Assembly (NCBI GenBank): GCA_029747015.1
Contig: JAKOGI010000006.1
Location: forward strand, 1,438,501 to 1,502,500
Source of the DNA: Carnegiea gigantea
Taxonomy: Eukaryota > Streptophyta > Magnoliopsida > Caryophyllales > Cactaceae
DNA length: 64,000 nucleotides
Direction of reading: 5' to 3'
The position numbers and the translations under genes were made by a program. Shown piece by piece: positions 42,623-54,200 of this stretch. Below the pieces are notes generated by a model, which saw only the letters and a list, made by a program, of their open reading frames with translations, searched no databases and was not told where the DNA came from. The first letter of the stretch is position 1. The number at the start of each line of letters is the position of its first letter.

Positions 42623-45206
42623 ACAAATTCTCAATGTCAATTTTATAGTTTCATCTATAGGACAAAATTTTGTAATATTATTATTTTTTTACTTTCTTAA
42701 TAGTCGAGTTAATATGCCAAGTTGGATGATAAGATTTCAATTATAATCTAAGTTTTATCCATACCATATTTTCAAATGTAAGAATCGAATCAGGTTATAT
42801 AAAAAATAGTTATCCAACCCTCATTTTGTTTGCCAACGAGGATGTAACGTCCTGAAAATTTCAGTTACTAATTTCGATTAATATGTGAATGCGTGTTTTA
42901 TGTTTATGCATTTTAAGTATTTTATTTTGAAGGATTTGTTTGGATAAAAATTATCAAAATACTACTGTAGATTCCTCATGATATGGGGTGATTTCTTGTA
43001 AATTTTTGTGAATTTTGGTTGTGTATGCTGTAAGTTAGGAATTTTTGGGTTTAATTCTCAGATTTTGGTGATTTTGGCATACTGTTTGAATTTTTGGAAT
43101 GACGGGCCTGGAGAAAAATCATGAAATTTATATGTTAGAATCTATATGTTATTTTTTAATTTCCTGCGAAGTTTGGTGAAGATTGGATGTGTATGCTGTG
43201 AGTCATGAATTTTTGAGTTAAAGTACCTTGCTTAGTGTAATTATGAATTATTTGTATATTTAATCCGTAAATTAGATATGAAAAGGCCATTGTTGAGCTT
43301 CCTAGGAATTCTGATTGGGTAATGAAGTATGGGAAACTTGTGAAATTATTTTGGATGGAATTATGCCTGTTTCGACTATGTTTTGTTAAAAGTTGAGAAT
43401 TTAAGCTTCCTTGAAAATAAAAATGTGATTATATGGATTATACGATTTTAATAAGTTGTGTTTTTGGGGAAAAAGTTTCATGTATTGCTTTAGGCTATTA
43501 CAGAGCGTTCTAGAGCAATGGTCATAGAAGTAGTTGTCTTTGTGTTTGGAGTTGTATGAGTCGTTGGTTGGTACCTTAAGTAGGCATTGCCCAGTCCGCC
43601 AATTGACTCTTCAGTTTGTCTTATTTGGGAGCGGTGTGGATCCCTGGTTCTTCAGGATGTGAATGTGACTCTACAGTTTGTGTTTTGAGGGCATGTACGT
43701 ACTCTAGAGCGTTGGATCCCTGATTGGTACCTTTAGTGGGCATTGTCTGGTCCGCCGGGATGTGTTTGTGACCCTTGTATTTTGTGATGGCTCTTTGTGC
43801 AAGTCATGAGCTGATTTCCCCTAAACTAAAAGTTTTGCATTCAGTGAAGGATATGTGATGCATTGTGAAATTGATTTTGGACTTTGGATATGATATGGAA
43901 TTGAGTTTCGATTGGGTTTGGATTTGGTTTTGATCTTAGTTTTGGATTTTGGATTTGGTTTGGATTTGAAGGTTCATTCAAAATATCTATGAGCTTGTAA
44001 TTGATTTTGAAATAGATATGTGATTGATAAGCATATTGTAAGATACATGTTATGTGCTTATGTGAACTTTTGTGATAAAGTTGCTTGGATGTATGTGCTA
44101 ATTATGGTTATGGACGGGTCGTTAGATTGCGTAGTAGATTTTGCTTTCTTTTGGGCTCCAGTGAGGACTATGAGCCCAAAGGACATGATTGGTATGGGAC
44201 AATCATGGTTAGTTTAGTGAATGGACTAACAGTAGAGTTTGTTTAGGGATTGAAGTGAAAACGAGAGTCCTTAAATCGTATCTGGTATGGGACAAGTGCG
44301 ACTAAGCTACTCTGATTGCCCGTTCCATGACATAAGTATGTTGTGTGTATTTGTGATATTTGTGAACATATTAGATATGGAATGTATGAGTTTATTTTGA
44401 TTCTTGAAGCTTATGAATGTTCTTATGTCACCTTCTACATGCCACATGATATGTTCTCTCTGTATGTCATGAGATACGTGTACTATGTAGATTATATGTT
44501 AACCGATTAATGTGCAAAGGGTAATAACGGAGAAGGTAAGAGTTATTCACTGGGCTCGGAGAGCTCATGACCTCACCATTTTTCAAGTTTTGGAAACGAG
44601 AAATGACCACAGGAGCATTAAGAGAACTAGCAAACTCTGAAACACTTTTAAAGAACTTCTTTGGAACTGTAGAGCTCGTTGTATGTATATGTTATGGATT
44701 ATGTTACTAAATACAGTTCTGAATGCATTTTGGTTCGAATATATGTAAGAACATTATGGATACGGTTTAAGTATGTATGTAATGCATGTTTTAGATTGAC
44801 CCTCCCGAACGTTAGTTAGATTTGGCTTAGAGCTTGCACTGCTATCGCCTATGAACAGGTTAAGTATGGTTAAGAAGTTTAAATAGTCTTGTGGATGTTC
44901 CTTCTGGGACTTCTCGGCGGTGTCGCGCCTGCCCCGTTCGGGCGGGGCGTTACAGAGGAGGACTTGATTGAGCAAGTCCCTAATAATTTTCTTTTTTTTT
45001 TTTGGGATAAAAAAGATAAGAATACAATCTCATTAGCATTTCGCTGAAAAGCGATCCCCTAACTATACCATCTCTTCTCCATATGGCAATGATTCTTTTA
45101 CCCTTTTTTTAATCAACAAGGTTAAATAATAAACAACTGACGACCCAAGAACCCCCAAATTGCACGCTCTTCCTAACTTCCCAAAACCTCTTCGAGGGAG
45201 AGAGAG

Positions 45207-47894
45207 ATGGAGGGAGCAGCGGAGGAGCCAGCAACGGCGTCCGCCACCAAGGAGCAGCTAGGCCTGTCAAAGCGAGCACAGAAGAAGCTGATGAAACAGA
45301 AGATGTACGACGTTAAGAAGGCGGAGAAGAAGGCAGAGAAGAAGGAGAAGAAGAAGTTACACAAAGAGCGCATGCAGAAGGATTGGGAGGCCAAGCTTTC
45401 AAAAGTTGCATCCGAAGAGGAGAAGATGAAGTTCATAGAGTCCCGAAGAGCCCTCAGGAAGGCGAGGATGGACAAGCGAGCCCAGGAGAGAGAGGACAAG
45501 ATTCAGCGTCTCACTCAGGCTAAGCTCCATGGCCAGAACATCGTTATTGATCTTGAATTTGGGCACCTCATGAACCCAACTGAGGTCAACAGCCTCGTTC
45601 AGCAGGTAATATTTCTGTATTCCAATTTTCAAGTTCTCATTTTGAATTTGTGCATTGTGCTTGTGCGCAGAGTTTGACGAGCCTAAACAAAATGGGGCAT
45701 AGTATTTGAATGGGGAATGGGATTAGAAAGGGGATTATGCTCAATTAGTTGTTAGTGCTTGAAGCTTGCACCAGGGTTTTGATTAGAATGTGTATTTATC
45801 TGAGTATTCTTGGTTAGCAGCTACAATTGGGTTTTGAGCATTTTTGACCAGCAGCTAAGCTAGTTGACAACCCCTGTACATGGGTTATGTATTGTTAACT
45901 GTGTGGAACACCTGATGGAAAATTTGTAGTCTTCTAATGAATTGAGCAAACTTATTAGACTATCTTCTACTTGTCCGAAGAACAATGTTTGAAAGTCATG
46001 AAAGTGTGTAGCTATAGAGTTCATTGACATTGATCTAAGTCCATGATTCTTAAAAGTAGACACCATTGCCTTGAAATTTTTGGATACAGCATGTCTCAAT
46101 GGTAAGAGAAGTAAGGGCATTCACATGAATAAAATGACAAGGGAACCCCCCTGCCCCCAATTAATAAATTTGTGTTGAGAGAAGAAAGAACTTGTGATCT
46201 TTTAGTGTATCATCTCAACTCTCAATTGTCGTCAGACAGTGACCTGAGCATCCACTTTGCAGTCCTTCTGAGTCCATGTGAATTCAATATTCATATCTAG
46301 ATGTATTTGGTTATGGTCTTACTTGAAAGGATTATTGTATGTCTAGAATTCGGGATTAGTTAAATCCTTGCAACCTGATCTCAACAAGTGTCCTGGGCCT
46401 CTTTGCTTTGCTTGGGAGTGACAATTGGTTCGACCTTCTCAAGGTCAATGAATTGCAAGATCCATGTCTGATAGGACAACTGTTTCTTGATTGTATGAGC
46501 TTCTGCATTATTCCACATTCATTATTGAATTGTGTATGTTGAGTTAAATAAGAATATAACATTTGACAACTTCAAGAGGAATATGGTTGGCTTCTCATCT
46601 GAATTATGCAAGGGCTTATGTTCGAACTAAATGACTTCATAGATACGGTGATAAAGCTCTTATGGCTTATGGGCTTTTTATGTCTTACCCCTAAGAGAAA
46701 GCAATCAAGTTGGAGGGCAACCAAGAACCTAGTTTTCAACACTTCGGATTGATGTCATTCTTTTGACTTGTTCCTTTTTGCTAGAATGAATTTCTGTTTC
46801 CCATTTGTGGCCACTGACAATTAGATTGGAAGCGAACTCCTGAATGTAATAGAAGGTCAAGGGAACTGTTTGTCTGCTTTGCCTATATAACCCCCCTCCC
46901 TTGAGGTGCCGCTAGATATCTTAATATACTACAATGAGCTAATGCAATGCCTTGCAGATAATGTATTGTTATGCTGTTAATGGAAGATGCAGTTCCCCAG
47001 GCCATTTGTGGTTGACTGGATGTGAAGGAAATATTGACAGCTACTTGAATAGGCTTCCAGGGTTTAATAAGTGGATCATTGAAAAAGAGAGCCGATCATA
47101 CATTGAAGCTTTGAAAGACCAAAAGGAGAGTCTGATTTATCTGACTGCTGATGCAGAAACCATTCTGGAGGACCTTGACCCCAAGAAATTATATATCATT
47201 GGTGGTTTGGTGGATCGGAATCGGTGGAAAGGAATAACTATGAAGAAAGCTCAAGAGCAGGGAATTCAAACTGCAAAGCTTCCCATTGGGAATTACTTGA
47301 AAATGTCGAGTTCTCAGGTCAGTTCAAAGTGGTTAGCCCCCTTTTTAGTTTCTACAAATATGCTAATACATCTAAAGGATGTACTGATGAAGTGTTTTAC
47401 CATCATCCTGCTCTTTTGCTACCCCTTTTTCCCCCCTTAAAGTACTAGTAATAGATGTCCAAACTTGGGTTGGCTTATATGAATTCCTATCCTTGAGGCC
47501 TGCTATGACAATTGTATGCCTATAACCAGATTGAAAGTACCTTAAATGTCTGAAAATACTCAAGGCTACACAAAAGCTCCATTTTCAAGCGACCTTTCTG
47601 CCTTCCTTTCAAATTCACTGTGTGTGGTCACTGGAAATGGATAGAAGAACCATGTGAAGTGGATGTTTTCCTTCTTGAAAATCTAAAAAGCTGTCTCTCT
47701 GTGTGGTTTTTGTTTGTCAATAGGTCCTTACTGTTAACCAGGTGGTAGAGATTCTGCTCAAGTTCTTAGAGTTGAGGGATTGGAAGACTGCTTTCTTCCA
47801 GGTAATTCCTCAGAGGAAAAGATGTGGAGCCCAAGGTGAAAATGGAAACGAGTTAGAAGGCGAGGCCATTGAGGGCTGTGAAAACTTGTTGTAG
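45207..47894 (+). CDS. TRM10: tRNA (guanine(9)-N1)-methyltransferase, TRM10 type
   Basis: SPOUT-fold enzyme that transfers a methyl group from S-adenosylmethionine to N1 of the purine at tRNA position 9. Exons 45207-45605, 46958-47317 and 47724-47894 join in phase to 309 residues. The N-terminus is a highly charged Lys/Glu helix that would bind RNA. The SPOUT domain runs from about residue 110 to 285 and shows [39 protein letters not shown], and [11 protein letters not shown] with the family's conserved Asp near 219. [10 protein letters not shown] and [22 protein letters not shown] follow. The frame ends at TAG 47892-47894. An acidic tail (SETDSEESEVVESDEN, then TGA at 47966-47968) lies just beyond in the -1 frame, so a small indel or sequencing error may have cut the C-terminus. 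The solo LTR ends 252 bp upstream of the ATG. Confidence 0.92.
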
Positions 47895-48289
47895 AGCCAA
47901 AAGAAGATGAAAAAATGTCTGAAACAGATTCAGAGGAAAGTGAAGTCGTCGAAAGTGATGAAAATTGAAGAGGGCAATGTGTCCAAGTGTGTGAACTAGT
48001 GACCTTTTTCCCCCTTCAATCTCTCTTCGTTCAGATAGGTTTCTTATATCCTTTAAGAAAATTTAGTTGTGGATGATTGAATGTGTTTCGGTAACTAGCT
48101 AAACATTGAATGGAGGAGTTTTATGGGCAAACCTATAGAATATAGATGAGAACAACTGAACAAGTTTTGAATATGCCGTAACGTGATGGACTTCCAAGAC
48201 CATGGATGGTGAAGATTGACCATTTCCACGACTCAAGCTCCATCTAAATCATCTAGATCTAATTAAAAGGAAACTAATTCTTTGGAATT
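47895..48289. other. TRM10 3' flank
   Basis: This stretch holds the displaced acidic-tail reading (to 47968) and presumably the TRM10 3' UTR. It runs into the LINE relic. No separate feature is visible. Confidence 0.5.
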
Positions 48290-50530
48290 TTGATTGACCA
48301 TTTCCTCAGCTGTGGCCTGCATTATGAAATGTATTACAATGGTCTCTTACTCGGTTGTGATTAATGGTAAGCCTTTCACATGGTTTAAACCTACATCAAG
48401 CATCCAGCAAGGTGACCCCCTGTTTCCCTATATTTTCATCCACTAGAGTGAAAGCAATGTCAGGGAGTTAAAATATGAAGAACTGCACCGCCTGTTAATC
48501 GTCGTTTGTGTTGGAGATGATGCTGTTTTCTTCACAACAATACGACAACACTAGTGCCAATCTATGCATCAAATAACACATAAGTTTTGGTTGGCATCGG
48601 GAGAATTCATAAACACATATAAGTCGTTCCTAATTCTTTCGCCGAATGCACAAGAGCAACATAGGAATCTCTTATAATCCATATTTTTGATGAAGATTAA
48701 GCCATCGTCTGGGAAATACCTTGGTGTTCTAGTAAACATCAAGAAACCTAAAGCAACCACATTCAATGGCCTAATTGAAAAGGTGCAGCAGAAATTACAA
48801 GGTTGAAAATCTATGTTTCTCGCGCCCACTGGACGCTTCTCCTTATAAATAAAGTTATTGGGGTAATATGTTATCACATACCATCGGTATGTCAACTCCC
48901 AACTAATGTTCTTTGGTGGCTCACCTCTCTGATTATGAAATTTTTCTGGTTGAACTCTCAAAGAAACCCATCTACACACTAGATTAGACGGATCAATGTC
49001 GACAACCGTGCACTTGAGGGGGATCGGGCACACAAGACCTTACGAAATGGAACCAAGCCTTACTCATGAGGCAAGCACGGCGTATTCATACGAATCCTCA
49101 ATTACTCATAAGCCAAATTTATCAAGCTAAGTACGGTATCCACTCTCCTAATAAATGCAGTGTATTGTGACTGTAAAGAGCACAAATCGTCAGGAGGAAG
49201 GCGAGGTTTGGTTACAGCGGCAACTAATTTTAAGGAGGCTTTCCGATGGCAAATTTGGAACGGTCATACAGTTAGAGTGCTTGAAGACAAGTGGTGTAGT
49301 AATGAGAGCTTGCCCTTATGGCCATCAATTAATCCAGTAACCTGGGAACATCAACCTGTTGCTGATCTATTCAAAGCTACCAAAACTGGATGCTATGTAA
49401 GTAAAATAAAAAGTCTCTTTCCACATCAAGTAGTATGGAATATCCTCTAGCAAAATGTTAGGCTTACTGAGAAACCCGATATAATATATTGACCCCTAGG
49501 ACGCAATGGGGAGTACACTGCCATACCTGGGTATTTGTGGTTAATGGAAAGCAATAAGCTCAATTGGAGTGACCAAACTATCAAAATGTGGAAAATCTTA
49601 TAGTTGCTCCAAGTCCGAACCCACTAGAAAATCTTATTTTAGAGAGCATATCATGATGCTCTCCTAATTGGTAATAATAGGAAAATCAGAAGAGTATGAC
49701 AAATATATGAATGTCTGATGTGCAATAACTCAGAGGAAATGGTCCGACATCTATTCAGAGACTGTTGGATATCCAAGCTACTCTGGTGGACATCTCATTT
49801 GGCAGTGAACAGCGATGCTAATCCAGTCGTTCTCTGGACACAGTAGATATGCAATTGGATGATCCCGCTCAACCGAGTTAGCGACCCAAGACAACAGGGA
49901 CCAAGTACTTTCGCAGTAATTATATGGAGCATCTAGTTAGCTCAAAATCAAATTATATTCCAGTCAGCATATAGATCTCCATTACGCTTGGTGGATATCC
50001 TAAGAAGCAACTTATCTACCATCTCAAACTTCCTTGCACAGGTAAGTAAACACCCTATAAAGACCTTGCCCTTGCGACAAATGCCAATCATGGTATATAG
50101 CGGTCTACTAATAGCGGGAGTATGGTCTAGAAAGAAACAGAGGGTTCGCATCGCCATAATGGCACAACAACAAAAAATAACCATCTTGACATATCAACAA
50201 AAGATGTTATGCAATTCAAGAGAAATTGCCACATTTTTTGCCGTCAAAAAGGCATTGGAGTTGGCGCTTCAACAAGAATGACAAATAATAGAGATTTGGA
50301 CAGGCAACTCATGGTTAATACAATCCTCACTGATAGAAAAAGCCACCCAATTGAATACCTCGTTGATACTCGACAAATGTATTGAATACAAAAACCGTTT
50401 TCTCAGATGCACATTTAGAAAGGTAGAAAAGAATCATATGCAAATGACTCTTGATTTAACTAAATAGGTAAGATAACAAAGCATATAATATATATTCTCT
50501 ATCCATATATTACTCAACAGATTAAAAAAA
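48290..50530 (+). pseudogene. Decayed LINE (L1-type) reverse transcriptase and RNase H remnant
   Basis: Broken by many stops and frameshifts, but the plus strand reads in order as a plant LINE ORF2 C-terminal half. First comes a palm-region piece with SVVINGKPFTWFKPTSSIQQGDPL (near 48350-48425, with the GDPL box). A catalytic box reading VGDDAVFF follows near 48510, where LINEs have an ADD motif. Next are the thumb region near 48770-48960, a tail piece with VLEDKWCSNESLPLWPSINP near 49270-49330, and an RNase H-like piece with EIATFFAVKKALELALQQE near 50220-50280. The N-terminal endonuclease half is absent, as in 5'-truncated insertions. A short A-rich stretch near 50522-50540 may mark the 3' end. 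The borders are estimates. Confidence 0.75.
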
Positions 50531-51227
50531 AGAAAAGAAGTTTCCAACATCGATATCATGTTCCATATATCTTTTATGAGATATTCGTTTCAAATTAAAA
50601 TTTATTTTTTTAGATATATTGAGAGGACGCACATGGGAGAGGATATTCACGTACTTTTTTTTTGTTTTTCTTTTATTTTCTTTGTCCCGAAGGAATGGGA
50701 AGGATAGACCTAAACCTAGTCGTTAAGCCAATAATCAAACTCCAAACCCTCATAAATGGAACCCCCGTGAAATGAAAGAGCCTTTGTGTGAAGGCATTAT
50801 TATTAATAATAAATAATAATAAAAGAAAAAGGTCCAATATTCTGGTGTCCAGTGTTCACGCAGCCTAGACCTTCACTTTCAACTAATAAATCGATTAATT
50901 ACCAAAATTAATTCGCTGTCCTTCTCATGGCAACCGCCTCCCCCCCCCCCCCCCTTCTCTAAGACAAACATGTCGAAAAAACTCGTCAAACTACCTTTAC
51001 CCTCCAATCTAAACGGCGCCGTGTTCTCTTCTGCGTCCTCCTCTCTCTCCTCCCATTTTCTTCTTGTTTTTGGCAACTATACAAAGCAGAAATTCTTACC
51101 CCAGTTTCATACAATACAACCCACGATTTCCACGTCCTAAGAAAAAGAAAAAAAAAATCCAAATTCAGTTTCTGTATCTAGTTGACGCTCTACTTTGACT
51201 TTCTCTCTCCTCCCAACTTTTCCGGCG
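50531..51227. other. PERK upstream region
   Basis: AT-rich, then CT-rich sequence leading to the receptor-kinase start codon. It contains a poly-C run at about 50939-50954. It presumably holds the promoter and 5' UTR; no specific motif is claimed. Confidence 0.5.
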
Positions 51228-54200
51228 ATGTCTTTTGCGCCGCTGGGAACTCTTCCGGCAGTTCCGGCTGTGAACATCACTATATCTCCGCCGCAGAACG
51301 GCAGCGTAGTTCCGCCTCCTCCGCCGCCGCCGTCGGGGATATCGAAGCAAACATTGGCGGCGTTGGTGGTGGGGATTGGTCTTGGAGGGTTAATTGTTCT
51401 GGTTGGCGTGGGCGTCTTCGTCTTTTTCCACCAGCGAAATAAGAGGAAGCGTGCTCTGGATCAGAATCAGTTGCTTCCTAGTAAGAGTATGGCTGCTCTC
51501 TCTTTCTTAGTTTTGTTGTTTTCTTTTGAAAAATTTTGGGTATTTTGCTCGTGTTGTATTAATTTAATTATTGATTTTATTGCTATCTACCATTTAATTA
51601 ATTGTTTTATGGTACTCATAGAGCTTGATATTATGATGTGATTTATATTTTCGCCTGGTTTGTCTTCACTCACGACCTTGTATTATTAATGGCGACGTTG
51701 ATCGATACATGGGTGTAATTAAACTTTTAATTATACTAGATTAGCAATTTAGTACTTTTGTTTAGCAGTCAATTCAATTTTTGACGACCTCCACAAGTAA
51801 AGGTTTGGCCTATTTATTGTTAAACGTTGCCCAGCTTTGTTGTGATCTTAGTTTAGTTGAAATGGATATGGAGGTGACAAGCAGAGTTTCAGAAAATTGG
51901 AGTTCCATTTCAGAAAAGGAGGAGAAAAAGTAATCTTTTTTGTCTAAATTTTTCTAAGCTAAGTGGGCAAGTTGAATTGAGCTTTTCTGTGTGTGCGCTT
52001 TACTCATTAACCATTATATTGTATTTCATGCTAATGAGTATTGTGTTTGACAAAGTAGGCAAGTACATCTTCAATGTCCCTAAGATTTATTGCATTGAAA
52101 ACATTTTAAGTGGTATTGATGGTGCACTTACACATTTTGTGTTATCTAATGAGCATTAGTATGGAGATCGAATCCATCTACTGTATGCATTAGGAGAAAC
52201 TGATTTTTGCTTTGCTTCTGAGACAAGTTAGTTGTCAGCGTATGACATCCTGAATTTCGAATACAATATTTTCAATGTGGGAACAATAAGGTTTTCCTTT
52301 CATTCCTAATCCCATCCACACAATCCCTTAAATTAAATGCCCCCCTAGATGTGGCATAGTCCATAGGTGCCTTTCAAAGTGCATTGTTTACACTTTCCGA
52401 AGTAAATCTTTCACATTCATGTCGCGGTTTCTAAGTATTCAGGAATTCTTCTTATCATCTTCTTTTGTGAAACTGCTAGAACTATTGTCTCATATACATC
52501 TCTGTTTGCCTGCCGAGTTGTGCCAACTTTCACATTGATGGTGCGGGGCTGATTATGCTTACCGTATAAGAAATTATAGTATCCTTCCCTGGTTTGTGTT
52601 AGAAATTGAAAAGCAGCTAGCCAGACATTCTTGTTTTTGCTCCTTCATCTGTGAGGGTAAAGTTTATATTATACTTTCCTTTCTGTTATATACGACTGAT
52701 ACTAGTGATTAGTTTGGTTCTTTGCATGAGCTTGGTGCTGATTTGAGGGGGTGGGTTAATCTATAAGGATTGGAGCACTGACTTACCCGAGAAATGAATG
52801 TCATCATGCCCTCAGCTGCAGCTGGGCGTCTCAGCAGAGCACCGACTTTGTAGGTTCATATTTTCTTTCTCGAAGCCTACCCACCTTTATGATGTGTACT
52901 TGTTGTCTTCTTGTATAAAAAAAAAAAAATGTAAATCGTCCGTAAATCTTTGCAGATTCTTAATGCTCTTTAGGGTGGATATCATATAAATCTTCAGGAA
53001 CCTAATTTCCTGTAGGGCTGTAGGATTATAACAAGTCCTCCTGCATCAGCTGCTTTTTCGCATTGCCTCTGAGGCATTTCGTTTAGGCTGCACTGTCCTG
53101 CTGGACTGGCAAATGATCCCCCCCCCCCGGCGACGCCCCACTGACGAACCCAAAGAGAATGGTCGTTCATCCACTCTTCTGATTTTTTAAAAAAGGATTA
53201 ATATTATTTTTCTCCTTCAAGTGCTTGATACTTGGTAGATGATAACCCTTTATTGAGACTCTTGGTCTTCCTCCCCTCTCCCATGAAGGAAAAAGAAACC
53301 AAATAAAAAAACACAAAAAACTAAGTATCTCCTGCAATGGAAAAGCTACTTCTAATTTTCTTCTACTGAGCTTTTGTATATTATGTCTCCTCTCCACCTG
53401 TTCTCTTCGTTCCCTTGAGTCTTTATCTTTTACTCATGTAAACGCATGAAATTGCTGTCTCTTGTAGCTGATTCTTCTCCTGGACAAGATCAACGTCTGC
53501 ACAGTGGGACTCCACCTGTGAATATTGTAGTTCATCAGCAATCTAAGTCTGATGCACCACCAAGAATACTGTCAAATGTACAATCACCTTCTCAGCAAGC
53601 TTCTGTTGCACCTATACCACCTTCAACAAGTAGCAGCTTGGGTTCAGATGCTTCACATCCACCGAAACCTTCTGGCGTTCCTGTGACCTTGGCAAACAGC
53701 ACATTTACTTATGAGGAACTAGCAGTGGCAACAGATAATTTTTCTAGTGCCAATCTCCTTGGTCAAGGTGGTTTTGGATATGTCCACAAGGGAGTACTCC
53801 CTAATGGCAAAGAGATTGCAGTGAAACAGTCAAAATCTGGGAGTGCACAGGGGGAACGTGAGTTTCAGGCGGAGGTTGAAACTATTAGTCGTGTCCATCA
53901 CAGGCATCTTGTTTCACTTGTTGGATACTGCATTTCTGGAGATCATAGAATGCTTGTATATGAGTACATTCCAAACAAGACCTTGGAGTTCCATTTACAT
54001 GGTAAGCTTTTCCCATTTGCCACCCACACTTTATATGACATTTGCTGAAATATGCACGTTCATCTTGTGAGTTCATATGTTTGGAGGCATCTGTATGAAC
54101 ATAATATCCTTTACCTTGATTCAATATTCTCTAGGTTTTTATAATCGTGTTCACTATATATAATTGAATGAGATCATAGAACCTATCAAAAATCAATCAA

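Larger units (their letters stand above)
39663..43335. repeat. Second copy of the tandem duplication, with internal deletion
   Basis: 39665-42839 repeats the flank 34745-38132, 42840-42926 repeats the first 86 bp of the LTR, and 42927-43335 repeats LTR positions 39253-39662. The LTR stretch corresponding to 38219-39252 (about 1.03 kb) is missing. The deletion joint shows short shared sequence (TATTTT) at both sides. After 43335 the LTR continues as single-copy sequence. Confidence 0.85.
38133..44954. mobile_element. Solo LTR (Ty3/gypsy-like ends), interrupted by a duplicated block
   Basis: The left end TGTAACGTCCTG at 38133 is preceded by GAGGA (38128-38132). The right end GGGGCGTTACA stops at 44954 and is followed by GAGGA (44955-44959). 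A 5-bp target duplication and TG...CA termini with the 6-bp inverted repeat TGTAAC/GTTACA mark an LTR. No primer-binding site, polypurine tract or gag-pol region is present between the ends, so it is a solo LTR. Without the extra block (39663-43335) it measures about 3.15 kb, long but within the range of some plant gypsy LTRs. A GA-rich leader-like stretch followed by GTGAGT lies near 38445-38555. The strand of the parent element cannot be told. Confidence 0.8.

Noticed and set aside
38133..42926. A full-length LTR retrotransposon with LTR starts at 38133 and 42840
   Set aside because: The block between them is duplicated host flank, not gag-pol, and the second LTR start is part of that duplication. 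Only the outer ends 38133 and 44954 carry a true target duplication pair.
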